Positions 35,624-44,501 of a stretch of DNA of 64,000 nucleotides are shown here, one piece after another. This DNA is from Psychrobacillus sp. OK032. GTDB lineage: Bacteria > Bacillota > Bacilli > Bacillales_A > Planococcaceae. The position numbers and the translations under genes were made by a program. The notes under the pieces are model-generated. The model saw only the letters and a list, made by a program, of their open reading frames with translations, was not told the DNA's origin and made no database searches. Every line of letters begins with the position of its first letter. The stretch's first letter is position 1. The stretch spans positions 62,001-126,000 of the forward strand of contig NZ_FOGY01000005.1 in the NCBI RefSeq assembly GCF_900111345.1, read 5' to 3'.

Positions 35624-36255
35624 AAAAAAATCCCTCCATTTTTTAATTGGAAGAATCCAGAATCACTCTCTATTTTCGAGATTAAATTCGAGATTCTTCA
35701 TTTGGTAGCCCAGCCATCATAGTTTCCCTTAGATCTGTGACTTTGCGTCTCTACCTTTCGATAGTTTTGCCTTTTTCAAACGAGGAACTTGTTTCATTCT
35801 CATTCTTACTCTTAATATACTCCTATATTTTCCACTTAACTAGATTTAATATTTACTATTCTCAACTATGAGCTCATACCTATTTTTCGACATCATTCGA
35901 CAGGAAATTACCCATTACTATAACGCAAACTTACCAATTTAGTATGAAATATACAAAATAGAGGCCCTTAATAGTTTATTTGGCCTCCTTTTAGATTTAT
36001 TCTGCCGGAGACAAGGCTCTTTTATATGATACTGTGTTATTTCCGGAAAAAAACCCTTCGTTAAAATTTTCACAAAGTTGCGATATATAAAAATACTATG
36101 GTAAAATAAATGAAATTAATTCCAAAAAAAGTATAATAGCAAACTCTGATATTCAAGTATTTTAAACAAAAGAAGACCGTTAACAAGTATAGTCATTACC
36201 CCAAAACGTAGCGTACTCGTATTTAAGATTAAATAGTTTAAGAGGTGGTTTGAAG
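35624..36255. other. Intergenic region upstream of GH3 and P4H-like genes
   Basis: These 632 bases hold the GH3 promoter region, an inverted repeat of GAATC/GATTC arms near 35650-35698, and an orphan terminator at 35960-35992 (GAGGCC ... GGCCTCCTTTT). A TTTAAGAGGTGG site serves the P4H-like gene. There is no credible gene; a gene probably once read into the orphan terminator. Confidence 0.45.
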
Positions 36256-36894
36256 ATGATAACGGAGAATAGAGAGCAAACTATATTTGATCACGTTGGA
36301 AATAAGATAATTACAGATAGAGAGATTGACATAGTCACTAGATTAGAGGAACCATTGATAGTGGTTTTAGGAAATATTTTAAGTAACGAAGAGTGCGATG
36401 AACTAATCAGATTGTCTAAGGACAAAATGAAACGTTCAAAAATTGGAACGACACGCGAAGTAAATGAACTGAGAACAAGTAGTAGTACGTTTATTGAAGA
36501 AAGTGAAAACGAAATTGTTGCTAGAGTCGAAAAAAGAATCTCATCTATTATGAATATACCTATTGAACACGGAGAAGGCATTCAAATCCTTCAGTATACT
36601 CCTGGTCAAGAGTATAAAGCTCATTACGATTTCTTTTCATCAACTAGTAAAGTAGCACACAATAATAGAATTAGTACGCTTCTTATGTACTTAAATGATG
36701 TAGAACAAGGTGGAGAAACTTTTTTCCCTAAACTGAATTTTTCAGTATCGCCCAAAAAAGGTATGGCAGTTTATTTCGAGTATTTCTATGACGATCAAAA
36801 TTTAAATGATTTAACTTTACATGCTGGAGCACCAGTTATAACTGGTGAGAAGTGGGTCGCAACGCAATGGATGAGAAAACAAAAATTAAGATGA
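36256..36894 (+). CDS. Prolyl-4-hydroxylase-like 2-oxoglutarate/Fe(II) dioxygenase
   Basis: This is a 212-residue cytoplasmic enzyme of the P4H family. Iron ligands are visible as H123-x-D125 in AHYDFF and H189 in LHAGAPVITGEKW; K199 would bind 2-oxoglutarate. The motif NRISTLLMYLNDVEQGGETFF is typical. Related Bacillus enzymes hydroxylate proline in peptides or collagen-like proteins. ATG 36256 follows AAGAGGTGG; the TTG at 36250 lies too close. It stands alone. Confidence 0.88.
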   Translation: MITENREQTIFDHVGNKIITDREIDIVTRLEEPLIVVLGNILSNEECDELIRLSKDKMKRSKIGTTREVNELRTSSSTFIEESENEIVARVEKRISSIMNIPIEHGEGIQILQYTPGQEYKAHYDFFSSTSKVAHNNRISTLLMYLNDVEQGGETFFPKLNFSVSPKKGMAVYFEYFYDDQNLNDLTLHAGAPVITGEKWVATQWMRKQKLR

Positions 36895-37064
36895 AAAGGT
36901 GCTAATTTATAGTTTTCGTACGCATATGAAGACTCCCAAACCAATAAAAGCTCAGAACAGTAGACTAGACTGCTAAGGAAAAATTTTTGCTATGATCATA
37001 CACATGCCCCGATTCTAGAAAAAGTAAAAATATTAACGTATTCTAAGAGCAACATCTGAGTACA

Positions 37065-37101
37065 ATAAAAAAGACCGTTTGATGTTTTCCCATCAAACGG
37101 C
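37065..37101 (-). terminator. Minus-strand terminator of a decayed toxin-antitoxin-like locus
   Basis: CCGTTTGATG-GGAAAA-CATCAAACGG followed by TCTTTTTTATTG on the minus strand. Confidence 0.65.
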
Positions 37102-37290
37102 CCAATATATATAATAGGTTCCCTTCAAGGGGCTGGCTATTAATAGGTAGTTACCCATCTGAGCCGTTAACTCAAGGATGGGTTATTTTTTATGGTTAAA
37201 TGAAAGACTTGATACAATCAATACTTATTTTGCTTACGATTAAGACCCAAACATTGATAAGGATAAACAAGATTTCAAATGGTGTGCTTG
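37102..37290 (-). pseudogene. Decayed type I toxin-antitoxin-like locus
   Basis: Two terminators face each other across about 100 bp: one for a minus transcript at 37065-37101 and one for a plus transcript at 37152-37191. This is the layout of a toxin mRNA with an overlapping antisense RNA. Upstream on the minus strand a hydrophobic frame without start codon (TPFEILFILINVWVLIVSKI, stop at 37196-37198) resembles holin-like toxins. No intact toxin remains, so the assignment is tentative. Confidence 0.35.
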
Positions 37291-37317
37291 GCCTACTTAT
37301 AAGGCCAAACCCACCTT
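37281..37317. repeat. Perfect-stem hairpin
   Basis: GGTGTGCTTGGCCT-ACTTAT-AAGGCCAAACCCACC. It may end transcription of the gene at 37335, although no U-run follows. Confidence 0.5.
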
Positions 37318-37334
37318 AGCAATGGAATCACCCA

Positions 37335-37769
37335 TTATGATAGAGCAATTGCTAAGCCACTAAAGGATACAGGGCCTACAACTGCAGCTTCTGTCCCACT
37401 AGTCAAATTTTGAGCAGTTACTTGGTAAACATGGGTACCTTGTCCAACATTAAAATCTATTGCTTGGAATGTTTCTACATAGTTTACTTCTGATGTAGTA
37501 TCAGATTCTACTCCTACTTGGGTGTTGAAGATTTCTCTTCCGTCGCGGAAGATTCTAAACAAAATTTGGGATGTGCCTGTAACCCCGTGCACTCCTACTG
37601 TCGCAATTAATTCTACACGATTTCTAGTTGCACCACTGGGAATACTTATTCGAATATTTGCCAATGAAACCCTTAATGGTGAACGAGGAATCATAATTGG
37701 ATTGTTTAGATTAACCCTACGAATGGGTTGTGCTGCTTGGTAATCAATTATCTGAACCACTATAGTCAC
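37335..37769 (-). CDS. Beta-rich hypothetical protein, possibly spore-surface
   Basis: This 144-residue protein has no cysteine, no signal peptide and many beta-branched residues: VQIIDYQAAQPIRRVNL, VELIATVGVHGVTGTSQILF and a Gly/Ala-rich end GPVSFSGLAIALS. The pattern of short strands resembles the trimeric jelly-roll proteins seen in exosporium and spore-coat layers, but no family signature is present. An AAGGAGGTGAC site precedes the start. The role is unknown. Confidence 0.55.
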   Translation of the reverse strand: MTIVVQIIDYQAAQPIRRVNLNNPIMIPRSPLRVSLANIRISIPSGATRNRVELIATVGVHGVTGTSQILFRIFRDGREIFNTQVGVESDTTSEVNYVETFQAIDFNVGQGTHVYQVTAQNLTSGTEAAVVGPVSFSGLAIALS

Positions 37770-37849
37770 CTCCTTAACTTTAATACTTTATAGTATGCAG
37801 TTTAGAAGGAAGAGCTTGGATAATTGAATTAATTTTAATAGATTTAATT

Positions 37850-37937
37850 GAAACTCAGTGAAATAGCAAAAACGCCAAAACCCCTATATATCAAGGATTT
37901 TGACGTTCAATGAAACTCAACTATGGGGACGGCGAGT
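37850..37937 (-). repeat. att-like repeat A: tmRNA 3'-end-like tail plus ssrA-type terminator
   Basis: Read on the minus strand, a degraded tmRNA tail (ACTCGCCGTCCCCAT) is followed by a terminator of CGTCAAAA ... TTTTGGCG with TTTTTGC. It is a direct repeat of 44248-44353 at roughly 80% by eye and marks the outer end of an older integrated element. Confidence 0.65.
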
Positions 37938-38050
37938 GTTATGACAACTAATCCATGAAACCTTATTATATCAACGTTTATACAGCTTTTTCACATTCAA
38001 AAAATGCTCTTACAAAGGAATTAATAAGGTTTACTAAAATTGTGTTTTGT

Positions 38051-38126
38051 CCCTGTGTCTGAAACAAGCATGAAAATCATAACATTCACGTTTGTTTGAA
38101 TTAACATGAATGTTTCCAACACAGGG
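38051..38126. repeat. Long copy of the hairpin repeat
   Basis: CCCTGTGTCTGAAACAAGCA ... ATGAATGTTTCCAACACAGG, with the same arms as 27765-27833 and 28474-28507. Confidence 0.7.
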
Positions 38127-38134
38127 TAACTTTT

Positions 38135-38806
38135 TTAATTTCCCCTTGCATTCCGCTTTTCTTTATATCTTCGGAAAAAATAGATAGAAATAGTAAGCCA
38201 AAAGCCACTGGCAAAATAACCTCCGATGATATCGCTCGGATAGTGCACACCCAGATAAATCCGACTGGTACCAATCATGAGAACGATTATAGTACTAATT
38301 ATTATCAAAATAGTGCGCCATAACCGTGAAGGAATATGACGCCATAACAGAAATGTAAGAATTCCATAAACTGCAAGAGCATTCATCGCATGTCCACTAG
38401 GAAAGCTATATCCTCCTATTTCAATCAATCGATGCAAATCTGGTCTCACTCGATGAAAGAATTGTTTTAAGACCTGATTTATGATGGGCGTTCCAATAAC
38501 AACAGTACCAAGCAATAAGAGTTCTGAACGATGCTTTAATACAAAATAAAGAATAAAAACTACTATTACAGAAATACCAAACACAATATGAAACGATCCG
38601 ACGTACGTAAAAAATTTCATTATTGAGGTCAGAGTTGGTGATTCAAAACCTTGTATAAAGGTAATCACGTATTGATCAAATTGAACTATTTTATGCCCCC
38701 TAATTAAAATAGCCATACAACTAAAACCGATAAGTGAAACTAAACCAATAATAAAAGCAGTCAATAAATACCCAGTTAATCTCATACTGAAAACTCCTAC
38801 CTTCAT
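38135..38806 (-). CDS. PAP2-type phosphatase, membrane-bound
   Basis: This 223-residue protein has six membrane helices and the full phosphatase signature: KQFFHRVRPD, YSFPSGHAMN and SRIYLGVHYPSDIIGG. Enzymes of this class (BcrC/YodM) dephosphorylate undecaprenyl or phosphatidyl-glycerol pyrophosphates at the outer face of the membrane. It lies at the end of the envelope module, after the histidine kinase gene, suggesting a role in lipid-carrier recycling or cell-wall stress. Confidence 0.85.
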   Translation of the reverse strand: MKVGVFSMRLTGYLLTAFIIGLVSLIGFSCMAILIRGHKIVQFDQYVITFIQGFESPTLTSIMKFFTYVGSFHIVFGISVIVVFILYFVLKHRSELLLLGTVVIGTPIINQVLKQFFHRVRPDLHRLIEIGGYSFPSGHAMNALAVYGILTFLLWRHIPSRLWRTILIIISTIIVLMIGTSRIYLGVHYPSDIIGGYFASGFWLTISIYFFRRYKEKRNARGN

Positions 38807-38892
38807 CTGTTCTTAGAAGATTTTTTTCTTTTTTGTCCAATGAAACTCTGCAAATATGGATAAGACATAGCAAGGTGTAATTTTTAATTTCA

Positions 38893-40278
38893 CTAGTTCA
38901 CTTCATTGTTTGTGTTTTTTGTCTTTGGGAATACAAGTTTTACAGAAGTACCTTTACCTAACTGACTTTCAATCACTAAACTTCCCTTGTATGTTTCCAT
39001 CAACTTTAATGCAATAGATAATCCGATTCCATACCCGCCCTTTTTTCGGTTGCGAGATTTCTCTACTCGATAAAATCGATCTGTTACGTGTAGTACATCT
39101 TCTTTCGGTATTCCGATTCCAAAATCTTGAATAGTTAATTCCCGATGTCGGTAATTTACCGTTACTCTTTTGTCATCATTTGAATACTTAATTGCATTAT
39201 CGATTAATATCGTAAGTAGTTGTTCCAAATGTTGCTCTTTCATTGGAAGAAGAGTGCCATCAAATAATTGAAGAGAAAACATAAATTCCGGGTGCGTCAT
39301 TTCGAAGTCATTTACGACTTTTTCAATAACATTTATTGGATTGATCATAGAAATCGTGGCATCAACTGTTTTTTCCGAATCAAGTCTGGAAAGTTCTAAT
39401 AAATCCTTCACCAATTTGTCCATGCGATCCACTTCTCTCAATGAAGAAGCCAATGATTTATTTAACACTTCCCGATCATCTTTTCCCCATCTATTCAACA
39501 TCATTAAGTTTCCATTCAATACAGATAAAGGGGTTCTCAGTTCATGAGAAGCATCTTCTACAAATTGTTTTTGCTGATTGAAAGAAGTTTCAAGTTGATC
39601 CATTAGTTCATTAAAATGAATCGCTAATTCAGAGATTTCATCTTGTGCAGGTGGAATTTTCACTCTTTCTTTTAAACCAAATTTTTTGATTCTAGTAAGT
39701 GAATGAGAAATAGCTTGTATTGGTCTAACTATTTGTTTAGAAAGAAAAAGTGCTCCCACTAAACTCAAGAATACTGCACCAATTCCTGTTAAAAACATAA
39801 CAAGGCTAAATTGTTCTAATAGTCCATCGAAAATCTCCATATTTCTTACGATTTCAATTGTTCCTACATAATTCATATCCACTAATGGTTCACGATATAC
39901 AAGCAAACGGTCATCGCCTGATTTGACTAGCTCAAATTGTTCACTTTGAACTAATTGGGATGGTACATGCAATAATTCTTCTTCACTTACTGCCACGACA
40001 CTTTTTCCATCTTTATCCAGGATGCGAATCGTCTCCGATTTCTCGTTAATCGAATGGATAAACGATTCATTTTCCTTAATGAATTGTACAGATAGTTTTT
40101 GATTGGAATAATAGTTTTGTATAGTAGTCATTTTCATTTCAATGGATTGCTCTTCATAATGAATCATCCAGCTGTTCATCACAAAGTATTGCAATATATT
40201 ATAAGAAACAAACAAACCAATCATAAGCACAGTCGCCCATAAAACAATTTTCGATTTTAACTTTAACTTTTTCATCAT
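38893..40278 (-). CDS. Sensor histidine kinase of the envelope module
   Basis: This 461-residue kinase has two membrane helices around a 130-residue sensor domain, a HAMP linker (SKQIVRPIQAISHSLTRIKK), the phospho-acceptor box VEDASHELRTPLSVLNGNLM and an ATPase domain with DNAIKYSNDD and KGGYGIGLSIALKLM. It overlaps the upstream response regulator gene by four bases, so both are made together. Confidence 0.9.
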   Translation of the reverse strand: MMKKLKLKSKIVLWATVLMIGLFVSYNILQYFVMNSWMIHYEEQSIEMKMTTIQNYYSNQKLSVQFIKENESFIHSINEKSETIRILDKDGKSVVAVSEEELLHVPSQLVQSEQFELVKSGDDRLLVYREPLVDMNYVGTIEIVRNMEIFDGLLEQFSLVMFLTGIGAVFLSLVGALFLSKQIVRPIQAISHSLTRIKKFGLKERVKIPPAQDEISELAIHFNELMDQLETSFNQQKQFVEDASHELRTPLSVLNGNLMMLNRWGKDDREVLNKSLASSLREVDRMDKLVKDLLELSRLDSEKTVDATISMINPINVIEKVVNDFEMTHPEFMFSLQLFDGTLLPMKEQHLEQLLTILIDNAIKYSNDDKRVTVNYRHRELTIQDFGIGIPKEDVLHVTDRFYRVEKSRNRKKGGYGIGLSIALKLMETYKGSLVIESQLGKGTSVKLVFPKTKNTNNEVN

Positions 40279-40961
40279 TTCATCACATAACCAATTCCAC
40301 GGACAGAGTGGATATAGTTGTCGTTTTCTTTATTTATCTTGTTTCGCAAATATCGTACATATACATCGACCACATTCGTCTCTACTTCTGTCTCATATCC
40401 CCAAATTTTCTCCAGAATCAATTCCCTAGAGAGAACTCGGTTCACATTTTGTAAAAACATTAAGAGTAGTTCATACTCTCTTTTGGTTAAAGAAATCTCT
40501 TCTTCCCCTTTTTTAACGGTTCGTGAAATAGTGTCAACTTCAATTTCATTGAATACTAAATGTTTCACAATATTTTCTTCATGTCGTTCATTTCTTCGAA
40601 AAATTACACGCATCCGTGCCAAAAGTTCTTCTATCGAAAAAGGCTTTGACATATAATCGTCTGCCCCAACATCTAAGCCCATTACACGATCCATCACACT
40701 ATCTCTAGCAGTAAGCATAATAATTGGTGTTTCTTTAACTACTCGAATTCTTCTGCAAATTTCTATGCCATTTAAATGAGGTAGCATTAAATCTAAAAGT
40801 ATAAGATCATAATGGTTATTTAACGCTGCTTCTAATCCATCTCTACCATCATGGAAAACCGTCACATCGAAGCCTTCGTGTTTAAGTTCTAACTCTAGAA
40901 ATTCTGTAATGCTTTCCTCGTCTTCAATGATTAGTACTTTTTTCAATGTGAACCCTCCCAC
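40275..40961 (-). CDS. OmpR-family response regulator of the envelope module
   Basis: This 228-residue protein has a receiver domain (phospho-aspartate in LILLDLMLPHLNG) and a winged-helix domain ending VRYLRNKINKEN, VRGIGYVMK. The start may be the second possible codon (LKKVLIIEDEES), because GGGAGGG lies just before it. It is transcribed with the kinase. Confidence 0.9.
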   Translation of the reverse strand: MGGFTLKKVLIIEDEESITEFLELELKHEGFDVTVFHDGRDGLEAALNNHYDLILLDLMLPHLNGIEICRRIRVVKETPIIMLTARDSVMDRVMGLDVGADDYMSKPFSIEELLARMRVIFRRNERHEENIVKHLVFNEIEVDTISRTVKKGEEEISLTKREYELLLMFLQNVNRVLSRELILEKIWGYETEVETNVVDVYVRYLRNKINKENDNYIHSVRGIGYVMK

Positions 40962-41012
40962 GAATTAACTTACCTCCATGTTATCGAACAATGGTAGGAC
41001 AGACAAATTTCT

Positions 41013-41540
41013 TTATTGTTTTTTTCTTCTTGTAATGAAAAATAGTAATAGGAGTAAAACCATTGGCATTGCGATCGATACAATTTGAACAAAAAGTGGA
41101 TTAATTTGTGTATTTCCTAAAATATGCACGGGTATTGACGCACTCGAATGAATTTGTTGATCGTCGTCACTACTTACAGTTACATACAATTTATACTGAC
41201 TTGTATACACAAAACGAATTGGTAATTCAACTTTTACGGATTGCTGTGGCTTTAAAGTATCGAGTAGAATAGGTACATCTGCACTATAATCCTCTAAATT
41301 TACAGTCATATGTTTCCCGATATCTGCCATCGTAATATAAGCCATTGCATTTTTCAGCTCTTTGTCTGATAAATTGGTAATCTCAGCTTGCACACTCGTT
41401 TCAAGACCCGGGTAGTTTTCCACTGCATCAGGAGAGAGAATCTTAATATCTATCGTATCTTGTGCAATTGCAACCCCACTTGTTTGCATCATCAGCAGAA
41501 GAGAGAAGAGAAAAGCAAATGTAATCCATACCTTTTTCAT
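41013..41540 (-). CDS. Secreted membrane-anchored protein with NEW3-like beta domain
   Basis: This 175-residue protein has a signal peptide (KKVWITFAFLFSLLLM ... AIAQ), a beta-sandwich of CARDB/NEW3 kind (KILSPDAVENYPGLETSVQA, EITNLSDKELKNAMAYI), and a C-terminal helix with RRKKQ as membrane anchor. ATG 41540 follows AAGGAGGAG. It sits directly after the ABC permease gene and may be an accessory part of that transporter. Confidence 0.65.
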   Translation of the reverse strand: MKKVWITFAFLFSLLLMMQTSGVAIAQDTIDIKILSPDAVENYPGLETSVQAEITNLSDKELKNAMAYITMADIGKHMTVNLEDYSADVPILLDTLKPQQSVKVELPIRFVYTSQYKLYVTVSSDDDQQIHSSASIPVHILGNTQINPLFVQIVSIAMPMVLLLLLFFITRRKKQ

Positions 41541-41541
41541 C

Positions 41542-42300
41542 TTATTCTCCTCCTTTAAGGGTAATTTTATTATTTGCAAATAACAATAACGCAATACTTA
41601 ATATTAAGAAGACGAGCACTGGCAGTAAATCCACCATCAGCACGGTGAAGCCGAGCCTATTCACAAAATAATCCTTTAAAGTCAACATGGATCGTGATAA
41701 TGGGCTAACTGTGTCCACAATATGCGCAAATCCACTTTTTTTCATCGTCGTTGATAAGAACATTGGTATTGCCGTTACTAAAAATAAGACAAATGATAAA
41801 AGTGTAGAACTCTTCGTAGATGAAAGTATTGCGGAAAATCCTAGCGATAACGCTGCAAATCCAATGACTAAAGGAAAACAAATTAAATAAAGAAACACTA
41901 GTGCTTTCACAAATATATCCGTACCCATTGAAAGTGCAAAAAAGTAAGGTAGGGATATTAAAGATATGATGAACCAAAATAAGAGCAAACCTACTATTTT
42001 CCCAAATGTAATTTGCGCTTTAGACAAAGGGGATAATAACAGACTTTCGAGTGTCTCTCTTTCCCTTTCCCCCGCATACATATTCGATCCAATAATGATC
42101 GTTACTAAAATACTAATCCCTAAAACTACTTTCATAAACGTCATATTTACTTCTACCTGAGCAAGTAAACTAAGTTCTTTAACGGAGACAAAACTTAACG
42201 CTAGACCGCTAAACAATAGTGTCACTGCAAAATATATCCACAAGCTCTTTTTAGAAAAAACATTTTCCTTTATTTCCTTTCCGATGAGTGCCGCTATCAT
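41542..42300 (-). CDS. ABC-2-type permease
   Basis: This 252-residue protein has six membrane helices. The motif MYAGERERETLESLLLSPLSK is characteristic of ABC-2 permeases of the NatB/CcmB type. With the ATPase upstream it forms an exporter. The start overlaps the ATPase stop by four bases. Confidence 0.85.
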   Translation of the reverse strand: MIAALIGKEIKENVFSKKSLWIYFAVTLLFSGLALSFVSVKELSLLAQVEVNMTFMKVVLGISILVTIIIGSNMYAGERERETLESLLLSPLSKAQITFGKIVGLLLFWFIISLISLPYFFALSMGTDIFVKALVFLYLICFPLVIGFAALSLGFSAILSSTKSSTLLSFVLFLVTAIPMFLSTTMKKSGFAHIVDTVSPLSRSMLTLKDYFVNRLGFTVLMVDLLPVLVFLILSIALLLFANNKITLKGGE

Positions 42301-43064
42301 AGATTCATCTCCTTATCTTCTTGATCTGTAAGATAAAAGAAAACCTCTTCCAACGTAATTGGTTCCGTAGTATCTACTTTCAGTGAACCATACTTGTTCA
42401 ATAGAGATTCTAAATAATCTTCTTCTATTAAGTTTCCTTCTTTTACAATTGCCACTCGATTACATATTTCGGAGATTTCTTTTAGCAAATGAGAAGTGAT
42501 GAATATCGTAACCCCATGTTTTTTATTTAAATCATGTAAAATCATTTGGATATCTCTTTGGCCTTGAGGATCTAAACCGAGTGTAGGCTCGTCCAAAAAG
42601 ATAAGTACGGGTTCATGAATAATCGTTTTTGCAATACCGATTCTTTGTCTCATCCCTCGAGAATATTGTCCAATTGGAATATTTGCTTTACTAGTCATTC
42701 CAACTTGTTGAAGTACTTCTTCTACTCGTTCTTTTTGTTTGTTTTTACTCACACCATAAAGTTGGGCAAAGAATAGTAAATACTCCGCACCGGTCATCCA
42801 GTTATAGTAGCCATGCGATTCTGGCAATACCCCTATCATTTTTCGAATTTCACGTTCGTTTCGTATTACACTTTTCCCTTGAATAACTACTTCTCCAGCT
42901 GTTGGCTTTAATAGTCCATCTAACATTCTAATAGTTGTTGTTTTACCAGCACCATTCGGACCTAAAAAACCATAAATATCGCCTTTATTTACTTGTAAAT
43001 TTAGATGATTAACTGCAGTGAACCCATTTGGATATTGCATTGTTAAATCCTTCGTTTGGATCAT
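42297..43064 (-). CDS. ABC transporter ATP-binding protein
   Basis: This 255-residue ATPase has Walker A FLGPNGAGKTTTIRML, signature YSRGMRQRIGIA, Walker B LIFLDEPTLGLDP and switch histidine FITSH. ATG 43064 (MIQTKDLTMQYPNG) follows AGGAGGAGG; the longer frame from 43121 has no such signal. It partners the permease. Confidence 0.9.
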   Translation of the reverse strand: MIQTKDLTMQYPNGFTAVNHLNLQVNKGDIYGFLGPNGAGKTTTIRMLDGLLKPTAGEVVIQGKSVIRNEREIRKMIGVLPESHGYYNWMTGAEYLLFFAQLYGVSKNKQKERVEEVLQQVGMTSKANIPIGQYSRGMRQRIGIAKTIIHEPVLIFLDEPTLGLDPQGQRDIQMILHDLNKKHGVTIFITSHLLKEISEICNRVAIVKEGNLIEEDYLESLLNKYGSLKVDTTEPITLEEVFFYLTDQEDKEMNL

Positions 43065-43143
43065 GTTGTACCTCCTCCTAATAATTGATGAAAGAAAAAA
43101 AGGAAAAGATGGGATAACCATCTTTCCCCTTTAGAAACTCCAA

Positions 43144-43779
43144 TTATTCGTTTCCTTCTTGTCCTTCAGCTTCATTGTCCGCTTCAACTTTCACTACTTT
43201 TCCTGTAGCAGCATCAATTTTCACGTCTTGTACTCCGTTAGTTGTTTGGATTTCAAAACCGTAAACAACTACGCCATCTTCATCTTCTAACTCGGACTTA
43301 TTTACTGTTCCTGCAACTTCTTTCAAAGCAATTGCTTGCGCTTCATCTACAGTCAATTTTGCTTTTGCTTGAAGCTCGGCAATATTATCATCATTTTCTT
43401 CTCCATCATTTTCATCGTCATTTGCATCATTTTCGATCTTAACGATATCTCCGTTTATTGCATTGACTTTCACATCATTTACATCACCTGAAGCTGTTTG
43501 AATTTCAAAGCCGTAAACAACTACACCATCTTCATCTTCTAATTCAGACTCTTTTACTGTTCCCGCTACTTTGTTTAGTGCAATTACTTGTGCTTCATCT
43601 AATGATAATTTTGCTTTTGCTTGAAGCTCGGCAATATTTTCATCGTCTTTTTGCTCTTCTGCTTGAGTCGTTGTAGGTGCGTTGTTGCTTGCAAAAGCAG
43701 TAGAGAATACACTATTACCTACAACCGCACCTCCAATAAGTGTAGCTGCTAAAGCTGGGATTATCATTTTCTTTTTCAT
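43144..43779 (-). CDS. Secreted PepSY-repeat protein
   Basis: This 211-residue exported protein has a signal peptide (KKKMIIPALAATLIGGAVVG) and two PepSY domains in tandem that are about 75% alike. Each starts AKLSLDEAQ or AKLTVDEAQ and contains LEDEDGVVVYGFEIQT. They are joined by an Asp/Asn/Glu-rich linker. PepSY domains are thought to inhibit peptidases or act in metal and envelope homeostasis. It heads the envelope module. The spacing to the next gene allows a separate promoter. Confidence 0.88.
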   Translation of the reverse strand: MKKKMIIPALAATLIGGAVVGNSVFSTAFASNNAPTTTQAEEQKDDENIAELQAKAKLSLDEAQVIALNKVAGTVKESELEDEDGVVVYGFEIQTASGDVNDVKVNAINGDIVKIENDANDDENDGEENDDNIAELQAKAKLTVDEAQAIALKEVAGTVNKSELEDEDGVVVYGFEIQTTNGVQDVKIDAATGKVVKVEADNEAEGQEGNE

Positions 43780-43984
43780 CTGTATTCCTCCTAAAAAGTA
43801 TTGTGAATCTTTCTTACAGCCTTTATTCTGCCAGATGGTTATGAAAAGTTAACGAAGCTTTTTTAAGAAGTTGATGAAAGTTTAATGAGGATTTTCTCAT
43901 TTTCTAGCGTGTTCACTAGTGTGCAATTCCTGCTACTTCTTCTCCACAAGATTCACCTTAATATGCTTTCTTTCATTTGCTTTC

Positions 43985-44178
43985 TTATTCGGGTATGCGT
44001 AAGAGTGAAGGGTTTGCTTTAAAGTGGAAGGCATTGTTCCCTATTATTTGATGCTGAGGCAACAATTAAAGAATTTCAATTCCGTTTGGGTCATAATGAC
44101 GTAAAAACAACTTTAGACGTATATACTCACGTCACCAAAAAAGCAAAAGCTGAAACGATTGATAAGTTCGAAAAATAA
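43985..44178 (+). pseudogene. Remnant of a tyrosine integrase
   Basis: The first part reads SGMRKSEGFALKW, the catalytic-arginine region. After an internal deletion with a frame change comes HCSLLFDAEATIKEFQFRLG and HNDVKTTLDVYTHV, ending ETIDKFEK and a stop. The same elements occur in the integrase at 62912. It lies 70 bp before att-like repeat B. Confidence 0.85.
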
Positions 44179-44247
44179 ATAACAAATTGATTGCTTTTAG
44201 GAATAGGTTTTTGACACGAATTTGACGAGATATATTTGAAATTCAAT

Positions 44248-44353
44248 GAAACTATATGAAATAGCAAAAACGTCAAAACCCTTATATATCAAGGATTTTG
44301 ACGTTCAATGAAACTCAATGAAATTAATCTATGGAGACGGCGGGAGTCGAACC
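44248..44353 (-). repeat. att-like repeat B: tmRNA 3'-end-like tail plus ssrA-type terminator
   Basis: On the minus strand GGTTCGACTCCCGCCGTCTC (44334-44353) matches the T-arm and acceptor end of bacterial tmRNA. A terminator CGTCAAAATCCTT ... AAGGGTTTTGACG with TTTTTGC (44271-44303) follows. The 3' CCA is not encoded and the T-stem has a mismatch, so this is not a working ssrA but an attachment-site copy. Confidence 0.75.
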
Positions 44354-44501
44354 TACAGTCTCATGAACCGTTGTAATACCAATGTTTATAAGAATTTATA
44401 GCTACTGTTAAAAATGTTTGACTACGTTTTTGACTACGTTTTATAAAAAATGAGTTGCGGGGGCAATATTTATTTATTTTACATATTTTATGTAAATATA
44501 T

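Noticed and set aside
44248-44353. A complete tmRNA (ssrA) gene
   Set aside because: Only the T-arm/acceptor-like end and terminator are present; CCA and the body of the RNA are missing and the T-stem has a mismatch.
37850-44353. Envelope module as ordinary core genes with chance repeats
   Set aside because: The repeats share tmRNA tail, terminator and orientation, and an integrase remnant lies at the right place, so chance similarity is unlikely. The cargo itself looks chromosomal, which is why the claim is kept as inference.
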